Assembly (NCBI RefSeq): GCF_023241715.1 | Contig: NZ_JALQCW010000058.1 | Location: 41,562-105,561 of the forward strand | DNA from: Pseudomonas morbosilactucae | Lineage (GTDB): Bacteria > Pseudomonadota > Gammaproteobacteria > Pseudomonadales > Pseudomonadaceae | DNA: 64,000 nt | Direction: 5' to 3' | Part shown: one piece after another, positions 18,335 to 26,789 of the stretch | Layout of the letters: every line of letters begins with the position of its first letter | Numbering within the stretch: the stretch's first letter is position 1 | The notes under the pieces: model-generated | Databases searched by the model: none | Seen by the model: only the letters and a program-made list of their open reading frames with translations | Told to the model about the DNA's origin: nothing | Position numbers and translations under genes: made by a program

Positions 18335-18688
18335 TTAACCCAGAGCACACTGGTTCGCCACATCAACGATGCGGGGCGTCTGCGTTCCCGCCATCGCCCG
18401 CCCACCTTCGCGGGCGAGGATCAGCAGGGCCGCACGCTTGTGTGGAAAGTCGAATTCTTTCTGGCAGTAAAGGCACTGGTTGCACGCGGCGGGCCCCACC
18501 ACCGGCGGGTGAGCGGCGGGCGCTGCCGTGGCCGCCAGGTCCAGGCACAACGCATGCACCATAGCCGCCAGCCAGCCGGCCATTTGCTCAGCATTGGAAG
18601 AGGACAGGACGGCGCTTGGCGACTCGGGAAGGCACATGGCAGGACTCGAGAAATCATCATCGGTACTTAATCCAATGACGTGAGCCAT
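18335..18688 (-). CDS. Small Cys-cluster protein next to pvdS (PvdY position), unknown function
   Basis: A 117-residue protein starting at ATG 18688 (MAHVIGL); a TTG two codons earlier is possible. It ends 10 bp from the end of pvdS and converges with it. The centre has a C-N-Q-C-L-Y-C cluster that could bind a metal or form disulfides, followed by KRAALLILAREGGRAM. There is no signal peptide or membrane segment. It follows the substrate-binding protein gene by 10 bp on the same strand, so the two are probably one operon. In P. aeruginosa a small gene of unknown function called pvdY sits beside pvdS; position suggests a link but I cannot confirm homology. Confidence 0.55.
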   Translation of the reverse strand: MAHVIGLSTDDDFSSPAMCLPESPSAVLSSSNAEQMAGWLAAMVHALCLDLAATAAPAAHPPVVGPAACNQCLYCQKEFDFPHKRAALLILAREGGRAMAGTQTPRIVDVANQCALG

Positions 18689-18698
18689 GGGCAAAAAT

Positions 18699-19493
18699 TT
18701 AGCCTGGGGGAACGGGCATCACGGCAATGCGGTAAGGCTCGAAGATCTTCAGCATCTGCCCGTTATCGCGCAGCCCTTGGAGCAATTGAGCAAAGGCTGC
18801 GGCGCTGATCGGCGCCTTGGGGCGCAGCAGCGCGTAGTGGTGATAGATCTGGTCGATGCGCTCAGAGATCAGCAACTGCCGAGCCTCATCGGCATTGGCC
18901 ACGAGAAATTCGCTGAGGTAGGAACGGGTGACCAGGGCCATGTCTGCCCGCCCCCGCAGGACCATCAACAGATTGCTGTCGTGGGAGTAGGTCAGGGTCG
19001 CGTTGTAGGTGTCGGCGAGGTACTTGGGGTCGGCGTTGAAATCGGCAAACGCGTAGTGATAACCGCTGAACAGCGCCAATCGCTTGCCCTTGAGTTCGTT
19101 GAAATAGTCTTGCTGGCGACCGGGCTGGTCATGGGCGACAAAGATCTCAGCGTCTTCCAGCCCCATGTCGACACTGCTGTGGGGGATGTTCTTCCAGCCC
19201 CAGGCCGGGTTCTCGAAGATCGCCAGGTCGACCCGGCCCTGCTCGAAGTCGCGAAAACGTCGGGGGATGGACGTCGGCACCAGCACAAACTGATAGTCGC
19301 TTTGCAGAGCGTTGAGCGCCTCGACCAATTGCGGCAGCAAGCCGGTGTCCGCCCCTTGCTCGGGGCGCACGGTGTAAGGCGGGAAATGTGCCGCAGCCAC
19401 TCGCACCAACTGCGCTGCAGAAGCCGAACCACCCCATAGAACCGTCAGTGCCAGCATCAACAGTGGCAACGCCGTACGCCTAGGCGAAGACAT
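18699..19493 (-). CDS. Periplasmic solute-binding protein, amino-acid type (SBP_bac_3-like)
   Basis: A 264-residue secreted protein. ATG at 19493 (MSSPRRTALP) is chosen over a TTG six codons earlier. The N-terminus is a signal peptide: a short basic stretch, LPLLMLALTVLWGG, then cleavage near ASA-A. The mature part begins VRVAAAHFPPYT, typical of the type-2 periplasmic binding fold, and contains GLLPQLVEALN, RVDLAIFE and GRADMALVTRSYL, where the second lobe closes. No ABC permease or ATPase gene is adjacent, so it may act as an orphan sensor-like binding protein or serve transporters elsewhere. Ligand unknown. It lies between atuR (minus) and the small gene near pvdS. Confidence 0.75.
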   Translation of the reverse strand: MSSPRRTALPLLMLALTVLWGGSASAAQLVRVAAAHFPPYTVRPEQGADTGLLPQLVEALNALQSDYQFVLVPTSIPRRFRDFEQGRVDLAIFENPAWGWKNIPHSSVDMGLEDAEIFVAHDQPGRQQDYFNELKGKRLALFSGYHYAFADFNADPKYLADTYNATLTYSHDSNLLMVLRGRADMALVTRSYLSEFLVANADEARQLLISERIDQIYHHYALLRPKAPISAAAFAQLLQGLRDNGQMLKIFEPYRIAVMPVPPG

Positions 19494-19614
19494 CAAGGCA
19501 CCGCACCTCAAACCAGAGAAAGGGGGAATGCGACTAAGCTAGGCGTTTTCGTCCACTTCGACAACTTTATGCTGAAGAATTAGTGCGTTGGCACTTTGCC
19601 TGACGCGGGCGGCC

Positions 19615-20238
19615 TCAGCCTTGCTTGAGCACCAGGGTCAAGGCTTCATCGGCCAACTGCTCAAGCGTCAGGCTGCCTTGGGGGCGAAACCAGGTGGTGG
19701 TCCAGGACAGGGCGCCAGTCAGGAAGCGCCGCGTGATAAACACATCACCCTTGATAAACCCTGCGTCCTTGGCTTCGCCCAGCACCTGCAGCCAGATCTG
19801 CTCATAGATATCCCGCAGCGCCAGCACGGCGGCCTGCCCTTCCGGCGACAGCGAGCGCCATTCGTAGACTAGCACCGCCATGGCCTCGCCACTGCCGCCC
19901 ATGATCGATTGCAGCTCGCAGCGAATCAGCGCCAGCACCCGTTCACGCACGCTGCCGGCCTCGGCCAGGTCGGCGCGCATCAGGGCCGTGTTGTAGAGGA
20001 TGGTTTCCTGCATCACCGCCCGCAGGATGTCGTCCTTGCTTTTGAAGTGATGGAAGATGCTGCCCGACTGAATCCCCACCGCGCTCGCCAGGTCGCGCAC
20101 CGTGGTGCGTTCATAGCCCTTGTTGCGAAACAGGTGGGCGGCGGTTTGCAGCAATTTGCCGCGGGCGCTGTCCGGATCGGTCAGTTGTCCGTTGGCGATC
20201 AGCTCGCTGACTACCTGCAAGGCTTTTTGCTCGTCCAC
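19615..20238 (-). CDS. atuR: TetR-family repressor of the atu operon (AtuR)
   Basis: A 207-residue TetR-type regulator. GTG at 20238 is preferred because AGGAGA lies six bases before it; TTG at 20262 is upstream of that site. The N-terminal DNA-binding domain reads LLQTAAHLFRNKGYERTTV and then LASAVGIQSGSIFHHFKSKDDIL, a clear TetR helix-turn-helix. The C-terminal ligand domain is all helical. It is divergent from atuA, with two palindromes in between. In P. aeruginosa AtuR represses the acyclic terpene utilisation genes and is released when terpene (citronellol/geraniol) catabolites are present. The same role is inferred here from synteny. Confidence 0.85.
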   Translation of the reverse strand: MDEQKALQVVSELIANGQLTDPDSARGKLLQTAAHLFRNKGYERTTVRDLASAVGIQSGSIFHHFKSKDDILRAVMQETILYNTALMRADLAEAGSVRERVLALIRCELQSIMGGSGEAMAVLVYEWRSLSPEGQAAVLALRDIYEQIWLQVLGEAKDAGFIKGDVFITRRFLTGALSWTTTWFRPQGSLTLEQLADEALTLVLKQG

Positions 20239-20335
20239 GGCTGTTCTCCTACATTCACTCAATCAATCAATCAATAGTGCGGCAAAGCCCCTGAAAACAG
20301 GCGGCCGGCGCGCGCAATTTAAGCCGCTGGGGACG

Positions 20336-20353
20336 ACCAAGCAAGCGCTCGGG
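20336..20353. promoter_or_regulatory. AtuR operator candidate, site 1
   Basis: An 18-bp imperfect palindrome, ACCAAGC-AAGC-GCTCGGG (five of seven positions symmetric). Its left part is a perfect inverted copy of the right part of site 2 over 14 bases. AtuR of P. aeruginosa is known to bind two inverted repeats in the atuA promoter region. Confidence 0.65.
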
Positions 20354-20371
20354 TCGAAGATAGTTTGCTCG

Positions 20372-20401
20372 TTTACAAACCAAGCGCTTGCTTGGTAGTC
20401 T
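20372..20401 (+). promoter_or_regulatory. Putative atuA promoter
   Basis: TTTACA (20372-20377), 18 bases, TAGTCT (20396-20401) make a plausible sigma-70 promoter 30 bp before the atuA start. Operator site 2 fills the spacer, so bound repressor would block polymerase. Confidence 0.5.
20379..20396. promoter_or_regulatory. AtuR operator candidate, site 2
   Basis: A perfect 18-bp palindrome with a 4-nt centre, ACCAAGC-GCTT-GCTTGGT. Its centre lies 43 bp, about four helical turns, from that of site 1, so two dimers could sit on one DNA face. Confidence 0.75.
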
Positions 20402-20431
20402 CGCCACAGTTGTTTTTCCGAGAGCCCTGCC

Positions 20432-22222
20432 ATGACCAAGACTCTACGCATCGGCTGCGCCAGCGCCTTCTGGGGCGACACCTCCAGCGCCGCCGCACAA
20501 CTGGTAAACGGTGGCCACCTGGATTACCTGGTGTTCGACTACCTCGCCGAGATCACCCTGTCGATCATGGCCGGGGCCCGCATGAAGGACCCGGGCGCCG
20601 GTTACGCCACGGATTTCATCGAAGTGCTGGCGCCCCTGCTGGGCTCCATCGCCGAGCAGCGCATACGGGTCATCAGCAACGCCGGCGGGGTCAACCCCCT
20701 GGCCTGTGCCGCCGCCCTGCAAGCGGCCTGCGACCGCGCCGGTATCACCTTGAAGATCGCGGTGCTGCTGGGGGACGACGTGCAACCGCAACTGCCGCAA
20801 CTGAGCCAGGCCGGCGTCAGGGAAATGTTCAGCGGCGCGCCCCTGCCGTCGATGTGCGTCTCCAGCAACGCCTACCTGGGGGCACCGGGGATTGTCGAAG
20901 CGCTGCGCCTGGGGGCGGACATCGTCATCACCGGGCGGGTGGTGGACAGCGCCGTGGTCAGCGGCGCCCTGGTGCACGAGTTCGGCTGGTGCTGGCAAGA
21001 CCACGACAAACTGGCCCAGGCCGCCCTCGCCGGGCACATCATCGAATGCGGCGCCCAATGCACCGGTGGCAACTTCACCGACTGGCGCGCCGTGCCGGAC
21101 TACGAACACATCGGTTTCCCCATCGTTGAAGTCAGCGCCGACGGCCAGTTCGTCGTCAGCAAGGTCGAAGGCACCGGCGGCCTGGTGACGCCGCTGACCG
21201 TGGGTGAACAACTGCTGTATGAGATTGGCGATCCCCAGGCCTATCAGTTGCCCGATGTGATCTGCGATTTCAGCCAGGTGCAGCTGCAACAACAAGGCCC
21301 GGACCGGGTGCAGGTCCAGGGTGCCAGGGGCTTGCCGCCGACGGCGCAGTACAAGGTCAGCGCCACCTACCTCGACGGGTTCCGTTGCACCGCCAGTTGC
21401 CTGATCGCCGGCATCGATGCCGTGGCCAAGGCCCGCCGGGTCAGCCAGGCGATCATCGACAAGACCAGCGAGATGTTCAGCCAGCGCGGCTGGGCACCCT
21501 ACACCGAAGTCAACATCGAATTGCTGGGCAGCGAGGCCACGTACGGCCCCCACGGCCAGCGCCAGGACAGCCGCGAAGTGGTGATCAAACTGGCGGTGCG
21601 CCACCCCAGCAAGCAGGCGCTGATTCTGTTCTCCCGGGAGATCGCCCAAGCCGCAACCGGCATGGCCCCGGGGCTGACCGGGATTGTCGGCGGGCGGCCG
21701 ACGGTGTACCCGCTGATTCGCCTGTTTTCCTTTTTGCTGGATAAAAGCGCCTGCCTGCTGAGCCTCGACATCAATGGCCAGCGCCACCCCTGCCCCCTGC
21801 CGCAAAGCACCTCTCCCGGCAGCAGCACCCTGCCCACGCCACCGCTGCCACCGACACCCAGAGGCCGGGCCGACACACAGGTGGCGTTGGTCAAGCTGGC
21901 GGTGGCGCGCTCAGGCGACAAGGGCAACCACAGCAATATCGGCGTGCTGCCTCGCGCCGCCGAATACCTGCCATGGATCGCCGAAGCCCTGACCCCGGAG
22001 GTGCTGATGGACTGGATGAGCCACGTGCTCGACCCGGTCCACGGCCGGGTCACGCGCTGGTACCTGCCCGGCACCCACAGCCTGAATTTCCTGCTGGAAA
22101 ACGCCCTGGGCGGTGGCGGCGTGGCCAGCCTGCGCATCGACCCACAAGGCAAGGCCTTCGCCCAGCAATTGCTGGAAATCCCCATCCCGGTGCCGCAAAG
22201 CATCGCCGACGCCGTCAACTAG
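20432..22222 (+). CDS. atuA: Acyclic terpene utilisation protein AtuA (DUF1446)
   Basis: A 596-residue cytoplasmic protein, first gene of the operon. The N-terminal DUF1446 domain (residues ~5-450) includes IGCASAFWGDTS at the start, VISNAGGVNPLACA, and FSREIAQAATGMAPGLTG. A separate C-terminal ferredoxin-fold-like domain begins near LVKLAVARSGDKGNHSNIG (residue ~475) after a proline-rich linker. AtuA is required for growth on citronellol and geraniol in P. aeruginosa but its exact reaction is not established; an isohexenylglutaconyl-CoA-step role has been proposed. It is transcribed divergently from atuR. Confidence 0.88.
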   Translation: MTKTLRIGCASAFWGDTSSAAAQLVNGGHLDYLVFDYLAEITLSIMAGARMKDPGAGYATDFIEVLAPLLGSIAEQRIRVISNAGGVNPLACAAALQAACDRAGITLKIAVLLGDDVQPQLPQLSQAGVREMFSGAPLPSMCVSSNAYLGAPGIVEALRLGADIVITGRVVDSAVVSGALVHEFGWCWQDHDKLAQAALAGHIIECGAQCTGGNFTDWRAVPDYEHIGFPIVEVSADGQFVVSKVEGTGGLVTPLTVGEQLLYEIGDPQAYQLPDVICDFSQVQLQQQGPDRVQVQGARGLPPTAQYKVSATYLDGFRCTASCLIAGIDAVAKARRVSQAIIDKTSEMFSQRGWAPYTEVNIELLGSEATYGPHGQRQDSREVVIKLAVRHPSKQALILFSREIAQAATGMAPGLTGIVGGRPTVYPLIRLFSFLLDKSACLLSLDINGQRHPCPLPQSTSPGSSTLPTPPLPPTPRGRADTQVALVKLAVARSGDKGNHSNIGVLPRAAEYLPWIAEALTPEVLMDWMSHVLDPVHGRVTRWYLPGTHSLNFLLENALGGGGVASLRIDPQGKAFAQQLLEIPIPVPQSIADAVN

Positions 22223-22234
22223 AGGAGGCTTGCC

Positions 22235-23104
22235 GTGGTCTATGACTCGATTTTTCGCCGCGACCTGTTCGCCGCTCAAACCCTGATCGTCACCGGTGGC
22301 GGCAGCGGTATCGGCCGCTGCACCGCCCATGAGCTGGCAGCCCTCGGCGCTCGGGTGCTGCTGGTGGGGCGCAAGGCGGAAAAACTGCAAAAGGTCGCCG
22401 CCGAGATCAGCGCCGACGGCGGTCAGGCGGCCTGGCACGCCTGCGACATTCGTGATGAAGAGGCGGTCAAGGCCCTGGTAACGCAACTGATCGCCGAACA
22501 CGGGCCGATTCACGGCCTGGTCAATAACGCCGGTGGCCAATATCCGGCACCCCTGGCATCGATCAATCAGAAAGGCTTCGAGACCGTGCTGCGCACCAAC
22601 CTGGTGGGTGGTTTCCTCATGGCCCGGGAAGTCTTCAACCAATCCATGAGCCAACACGGCGGCAGCATCGTCAACATGCTGGCCGACATGTGGGGCGGCA
22701 TGCCGGGCATGGGCCACTCCGGTGCGGCGCGTGCCGGTATGGACAACTTCACCAAGACCGCGGCAGTCGAATGGGGGCACGCCGGGGTGCGGGTCAATGC
22801 GGTGGCGCCGGGCTGGATTGCGTCCAGCGGCATGGACACCTACGAAGGCGCGTTCAAGGCGGTGATCCCGACCTTGCGCGAGCATGTGCCCCTCAAGCGC
22901 ATCGGCACCGAATCGGAGGTCAGCGCGGCAATTGTTTTCCTGCTGAGCCCGGCGGCGGCCTTTATCAGCGGCAGCACCTTGCGCATCGACGGCGCCGCCA
23001 GCCTGGGCAGCCGCGCCTGGCCGCTGTACAAGGCCCGCAACAGCGAGTCCTACAACGGCTTCCACCGTGCCTACCTGCCGGACGTCCTCAAGGACAAGGA
23101 GTAA
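22235..23104 (+). CDS. atuB: Short-chain dehydrogenase AtuB
   Basis: A 289-residue SDR oxidoreductase starting at GTG 22235 behind AGAGGAGG. The dinucleotide site TGGGSGIGR is near residue 23 and the NNAGG element near residue 96. The usual catalytic Tyr-x-x-x-Lys is altered: after GMGHSGAARAGMDNFTK the Tyr position is Ser/Gly-Ala-Ala, typical of the enoyl-reductase-like branch of SDRs (2,4-dienoyl-CoA reductase type), where Ser and Lys differ from classical members. In the atu cluster AtuB is assigned as a dehydrogenase or reductase in citronellol/citral breakdown. It lies 12 bp after atuA. Confidence 0.85.
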   Translation: MVYDSIFRRDLFAAQTLIVTGGGSGIGRCTAHELAALGARVLLVGRKAEKLQKVAAEISADGGQAAWHACDIRDEEAVKALVTQLIAEHGPIHGLVNNAGGQYPAPLASINQKGFETVLRTNLVGGFLMAREVFNQSMSQHGGSIVNMLADMWGGMPGMGHSGAARAGMDNFTKTAAVEWGHAGVRVNAVAPGWIASSGMDTYEGAFKAVIPTLREHVPLKRIGTESEVSAAIVFLLSPAAAFISGSTLRIDGAASLGSRAWPLYKARNSESYNGFHRAYLPDVLKDKE

Positions 23105-23107
23105 GCC

Positions 23108-24724
23108 ATGCCGGTGATCACCTCCCAACTTGACCCCCACAGCCCGCAGTTCGCCCAGAACCGGGCAGCGATGCTGGCCTGCCTCGATCACATCCGCCAG
23201 CTGGAAGAAAACCTGCTGCACAAGGCCGCCGAAGCCAAGGCCAAGTTCGAGAAACGCGGCCAACTGCTGCCCCGGGAGCGCCTCAATCTGCTGCTGGACC
23301 CCGGCGCGCCGTTTCTCGAACTGGCCAGCCTGGCCGGCTACAAACTGCATGACGACAAAGACGGCAGCCAGGCCGGTGGCGGGCTGATTGCCGGCATCGG
23401 TTATGTGTCAGGGGTACGGGTGCTGGTGGTGGCCAACAACAGCGCGATCAAGGGCGGGACCATCTCTCCCAGTGGCCTGAAAAAGTCCCTGCGCCTGCAA
23501 CAGATCGCCGTGGAAAACAAACTGCCGGTGGTGACCCTGGCGGAAAGCGGCGGCGCCAACCTCAACTATGCGGCGGAGATTTTTGTCGAAGGCGCCCGCA
23601 GCTTTGCCAACCAGGCGCGCATGTCGGCCATGGGCCTGCCGCAGATCACCGTGGTGCACGGCTCGGCCACCGCCGGCGGCGCCTACCAGCCGGGGCTATC
23701 GGATTATGTAGTGGTGGTGCGCGGCAAGGCCAAGCTGTTTCTCGCCGGGCCGCCGCTGCTCAAGGCCGCCACCGGCGAAGTGGCCACCGATGAAGAACTG
23801 GGTGGCGCCGAGATGCACGCGCAAGTGGCCGGCACCGCGGAGTACCTGGCGGAAAACGACGCCGACGGTGTGCGCATCGTGCGCGAGATCCTCAGCCTGC
23901 TGCCGTGGAACGCCCAATTGCCCCAGCAGGCACCGATCACCTATCGCGAACCGCTGTACCCCATCGACGAACTGCTGGGCCTGATCCCCGACGACGCGAA
24001 GAAACCCTACGACGCTCGCGAGATCATTGCCCGCCTGGCCGACGGCTCGCAGTTCCTGGAGTTCAAGGGCGAGTTCGACTCGCAGACCCTCTGCGGTCAT
24101 CTGCAGATCCAGGGCAGGCCGTGCGGTTTTATCGGCAACAACGGCCCGATCACGCCCCAGGGTGCAATCAAGGCGGCGCAGTTTATCCAGTTGTGCGATC
24201 AGAGCCGCACGCCGTTGCTGTTCTTCCACAACACCACCGGTTTCATGGTCGGCACCGAGTCGGAACAGCAAGGGGTGATCAAGCACGGCTCCAAGCTGAT
24301 CCAGGCCGTGGCCAATGCCCGAGTGGCCAAGCTGACCATCGTCGTCGGCGGCTCCTACGGTGCCGGCAACTATGCAATGTGCGGCCGCGGCCTGGACCCA
24401 CGCTTTATCTTCGCCTGGCCCAACAGCCGCACCGCGGTGATGGGCGGCGCCCAGGCCGGCAAGGTGCTGCGCATCGTCACCGAGGCCAAGCACGCCAAGG
24501 ACGGCCTGGTGGCCGACCCGAAAATGCTCGACATGCTCGAACAGGTCACCGCGCAGAAGCTCGACAGCCAGTCCACGGCTTTGTACGCCAGCGCCAACCT
24601 GTGGGATGACGGGCTGATCGACCCCCGGCAGACCCGTACCCTGTTGGGCTACCTGCTGGATATCTGCCACGAAGCCGAACTGCGTCAATTGATGCCCAAC
24701 AGCTTCGGTGTGCCACGCTTTTAA
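23108..24724 (+). CDS. atuC: Geranyl-CoA carboxylase beta (carboxyltransferase) subunit AtuC
   Basis: A 538-residue carboxyltransferase of the acyl-CoA carboxylase family, with GGAG before the ATG and 3 bp after atuB. It has the two crotonase-like halves: N-terminal half with VTLAESGGANL and HGSATAGGAYQPGLSDY, C-terminal half with FFHNTTGFMVG, VGGSYGAGNYAM and MGGAQAG. Together with AtuF it adds CO2 from carboxybiotin to geranyl-CoA at the gamma methyl, giving isohexenylglutaconyl-CoA. A homologous pair, LiuB/LiuD, serves leucine breakdown; the neighbours atuA and the citronellyl-CoA dehydrogenase assign this one to terpenes. Confidence 0.9.
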   Translation: MPVITSQLDPHSPQFAQNRAAMLACLDHIRQLEENLLHKAAEAKAKFEKRGQLLPRERLNLLLDPGAPFLELASLAGYKLHDDKDGSQAGGGLIAGIGYVSGVRVLVVANNSAIKGGTISPSGLKKSLRLQQIAVENKLPVVTLAESGGANLNYAAEIFVEGARSFANQARMSAMGLPQITVVHGSATAGGAYQPGLSDYVVVVRGKAKLFLAGPPLLKAATGEVATDEELGGAEMHAQVAGTAEYLAENDADGVRIVREILSLLPWNAQLPQQAPITYREPLYPIDELLGLIPDDAKKPYDAREIIARLADGSQFLEFKGEFDSQTLCGHLQIQGRPCGFIGNNGPITPQGAIKAAQFIQLCDQSRTPLLFFHNTTGFMVGTESEQQGVIKHGSKLIQAVANARVAKLTIVVGGSYGAGNYAMCGRGLDPRFIFAWPNSRTAVMGGAQAGKVLRIVTEAKHAKDGLVADPKMLDMLEQVTAQKLDSQSTALYASANLWDDGLIDPRQTRTLLGYLLDICHEAELRQLMPNSFGVPRF

Positions 24725-24759
24725 CCCGGGCGCCCATCGCGATCAGGAGCAGCATAAAA

Positions 24760-25917
24760 ATGATCTTTACCCAGGAACATGAAGCACTGCGGCGCACCGT
24801 GCGCCAGTTCGTCGACCGCGAGATCAACCCCCATGTGGATGAATGGGAAAAGGCCGGGCGCTTTCCCATCCACGAGGTTTTCCGCAAGGCCGGGGAGCTG
24901 GGGCTGCTGGGCATTTCCAAGCCGGAGAAATTCGGCGGCATGGGCCTGGACTACAGCTACTCCATCGTCGCCGCAGAAGAGTTCGGCACCATCCATTGCG
25001 GCGGCATCCCGATGTCCATCGGCGTGCAGACCGACATGTGCACCCCGGCCCTGGCGCGCTTTGGCTCCGACGCGTTGCGCGACGAGTTCCTGCGCCCGGC
25101 CATCAGCGGCGAACAAGTGGGCTGCATCGGCGTCTCGGAAGTGGGCGCCGGTTCCGATGTGGCCGGGCTCAAGACCCATGCCCGCAAGGACGGCGACGAC
25201 TACGTGATCAACGGCAGCAAGATGTGGATCACCAACTCCCCCAGCGCCGATTTCATCTGCCTGTTGGCCAACACCTCGGACGACAAGCCCCATATCAACA
25301 AGTCGCTGATCATGGTGCCGATGAACACCCCGGGGATCAGCCTCAGTTCGCACCTGGACAAGCTGGGCATGCGCAGTTCGGAAACCGCCCAGGTGTTCTT
25401 CGACAACGTGCGGGTGCCCCAGCGCAACCGCATCGGCCACGAAGGCGCGGGGTTCATGATGCAGATGCTGCAGTTCCAGGAGGAACGGCTGTTCGGCGCG
25501 GCCAATATGCTCAAGGGCCTGGAGTACTGCGTGAACAGCACCATCGACTACTGCAAGGAGCGCCAGACCTTCGGCAGCCCGCTGATCGACAACCAGGTGA
25601 TCCACTTCCGCCTGGCCGAACTGCAAACCGAAATCGAATGCCTGCGGGCCCTGGTCTATCAAGCCACCGAACAGTATGTGCGCGGCCAGGACGTGACCCG
25701 CCTGGCCTCCATGGCCAAGCTCAAGGCCGGGCGCCTGGGCCGCGAGGTCAGCGACAGTTGCCTGCAGTACTGGGGCGGCATGGGCTTCATGTGGGACAAC
25801 CCGGTGGCCCGGGCCTACCGCGACGTGCGCCTGGTGTCGATCGGCGGCGGTGCCGACGAGATCATGCTGGGCATCATCTGCAAGCTCATGGGCATCCTGC
25901 CGGGGAAGAAAAAATGA
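24760..25917 (+). CDS. atuD: Acyl-CoA dehydrogenase AtuD (citronellyl-CoA dehydrogenase)
   Basis: A 385-residue FAD-dependent acyl-CoA dehydrogenase with AGGAG before the ATG. It shows the family marks GCIGVSEVGAGSDVAGLKT, MWITNSPSADF, KLGMRSSETAQVFFDNVRVP and, near the C-terminus, QYWGGMGFMWDNPVARAYRD. In the atu pathway AtuD oxidises citronellyl-CoA to cis-geranyl-CoA. It overlaps atuE by four bases (ATGA), which suggests coupled translation. Confidence 0.88.
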   Translation: MIFTQEHEALRRTVRQFVDREINPHVDEWEKAGRFPIHEVFRKAGELGLLGISKPEKFGGMGLDYSYSIVAAEEFGTIHCGGIPMSIGVQTDMCTPALARFGSDALRDEFLRPAISGEQVGCIGVSEVGAGSDVAGLKTHARKDGDDYVINGSKMWITNSPSADFICLLANTSDDKPHINKSLIMVPMNTPGISLSSHLDKLGMRSSETAQVFFDNVRVPQRNRIGHEGAGFMMQMLQFQEERLFGAANMLKGLEYCVNSTIDYCKERQTFGSPLIDNQVIHFRLAELQTEIECLRALVYQATEQYVRGQDVTRLASMAKLKAGRLGREVSDSCLQYWGGMGFMWDNPVARAYRDVRLVSIGGGADEIMLGIICKLMGILPGKKK

Positions 25918-26711
25918 ACGCCCTGCCCACTTGCCAGACCCTGTTGCTGGAGCCCCATGGCGGGGTCCTGCATATCACCCTCAATCGCCCACACACCCGC
26001 AATGCCATGAGCCTGCAGATGGTCAGCGAATTGCGCGCGGTACTGGCGGCAGTGCGCGGGGAACGTCGCGTGCGGGCCCTGGTGCTGAGCGGCGCGGGCG
26101 GCCACTTCTGCTCCGGTGCCGACCTCAAGGACATGGTCGAGGCCCGGGCCCAGGGCGCCGAGGCCTACCGCGAGTTGAACCGGGCCTTTGGCCGCTTGCT
26201 GGAAGAGGCCCAGCACAGCCCGCAAGTGCTGATCTGCGTGCTGCAAGGCGCGGTATTGGGAGGCGGCTTTGGCCTGGCCTGCGTCAGCGACATTGCCCTG
26301 GCCGATCATCAGGCCCAGTTCGGCTTGCCGGAAACCAGCCTGGGCCTGCTGCCGGCGCAGATCGCGCCCTTTGTCGTGCAGCGCATCGGCCTGACCCAGG
26401 CCCGGCGCCTGGCGCTGACGGCGGCACGCTTCGACGGGGTCGAGGCCGAGCGCCTGGGGCTGGTGCATTTTGTCGAGCGCGACCCACAGGCCCTGGCCGA
26501 ACGCCTGGACCAGGTGCTGGACCAGGTGCTGCGTTGTGCACCCGGGGCCAATGCGGCGACCAAGGCGTTGCTGTTGGCCAGTGCGCCAGCGTTGGCGCCG
26601 GGCTTGCTGGATCAGGCTGCCGAAGCGTTCAGCCAGGCGCTGACCGGTGAGGAAGGCGCCGAGGGCACCCTGGCGTTCGCGCAAAAACGCCCACCGGCGT
26701 GGGCCAGTTGA
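25914..26711 (+). CDS. atuE: Enoyl-CoA hydratase/isomerase AtuE (isohexenylglutaconyl-CoA hydratase)
   Basis: A 265-residue crotonase-fold protein. ATG at 25914 overlaps the atuD stop. Family marks are ITLNRPHTRNAMS, LSGAGGHFCSGADLKDM (first oxyanion-hole section) and LQGAVLGGGFGLACVSD (second). QFGLPETSLGLLPAQIAPFV carries the Glu expected for hydratase chemistry. In the pathway it hydrates isohexenylglutaconyl-CoA to the 3-hydroxy product before cleavage by a lyase. Operon context drives the specific assignment. Confidence 0.87.
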   Translation: MNALPTCQTLLLEPHGGVLHITLNRPHTRNAMSLQMVSELRAVLAAVRGERRVRALVLSGAGGHFCSGADLKDMVEARAQGAEAYRELNRAFGRLLEEAQHSPQVLICVLQGAVLGGGFGLACVSDIALADHQAQFGLPETSLGLLPAQIAPFVVQRIGLTQARRLALTAARFDGVEAERLGLVHFVERDPQALAERLDQVLDQVLRCAPGANAATKALLLASAPALAPGLLDQAAEAFSQALTGEEGAEGTLAFAQKRPPAWAS

Positions 26712-26789
26712 CGCCCGCCAGCGCTCAGTCAGCGACGCCTGCGCCATATTGAAACCCGTTCGAACCCCATGGATTCCAGGGAGCCTGCC

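Noticed and set aside
20260..20276. (CAAT)n-like short tandem repeat in the atuR leader as a phase-variable switch
   Set aside because: Only about four units and lies before the preferred GTG start and its ribosome site, so a change in unit number would not shift the reading frame.
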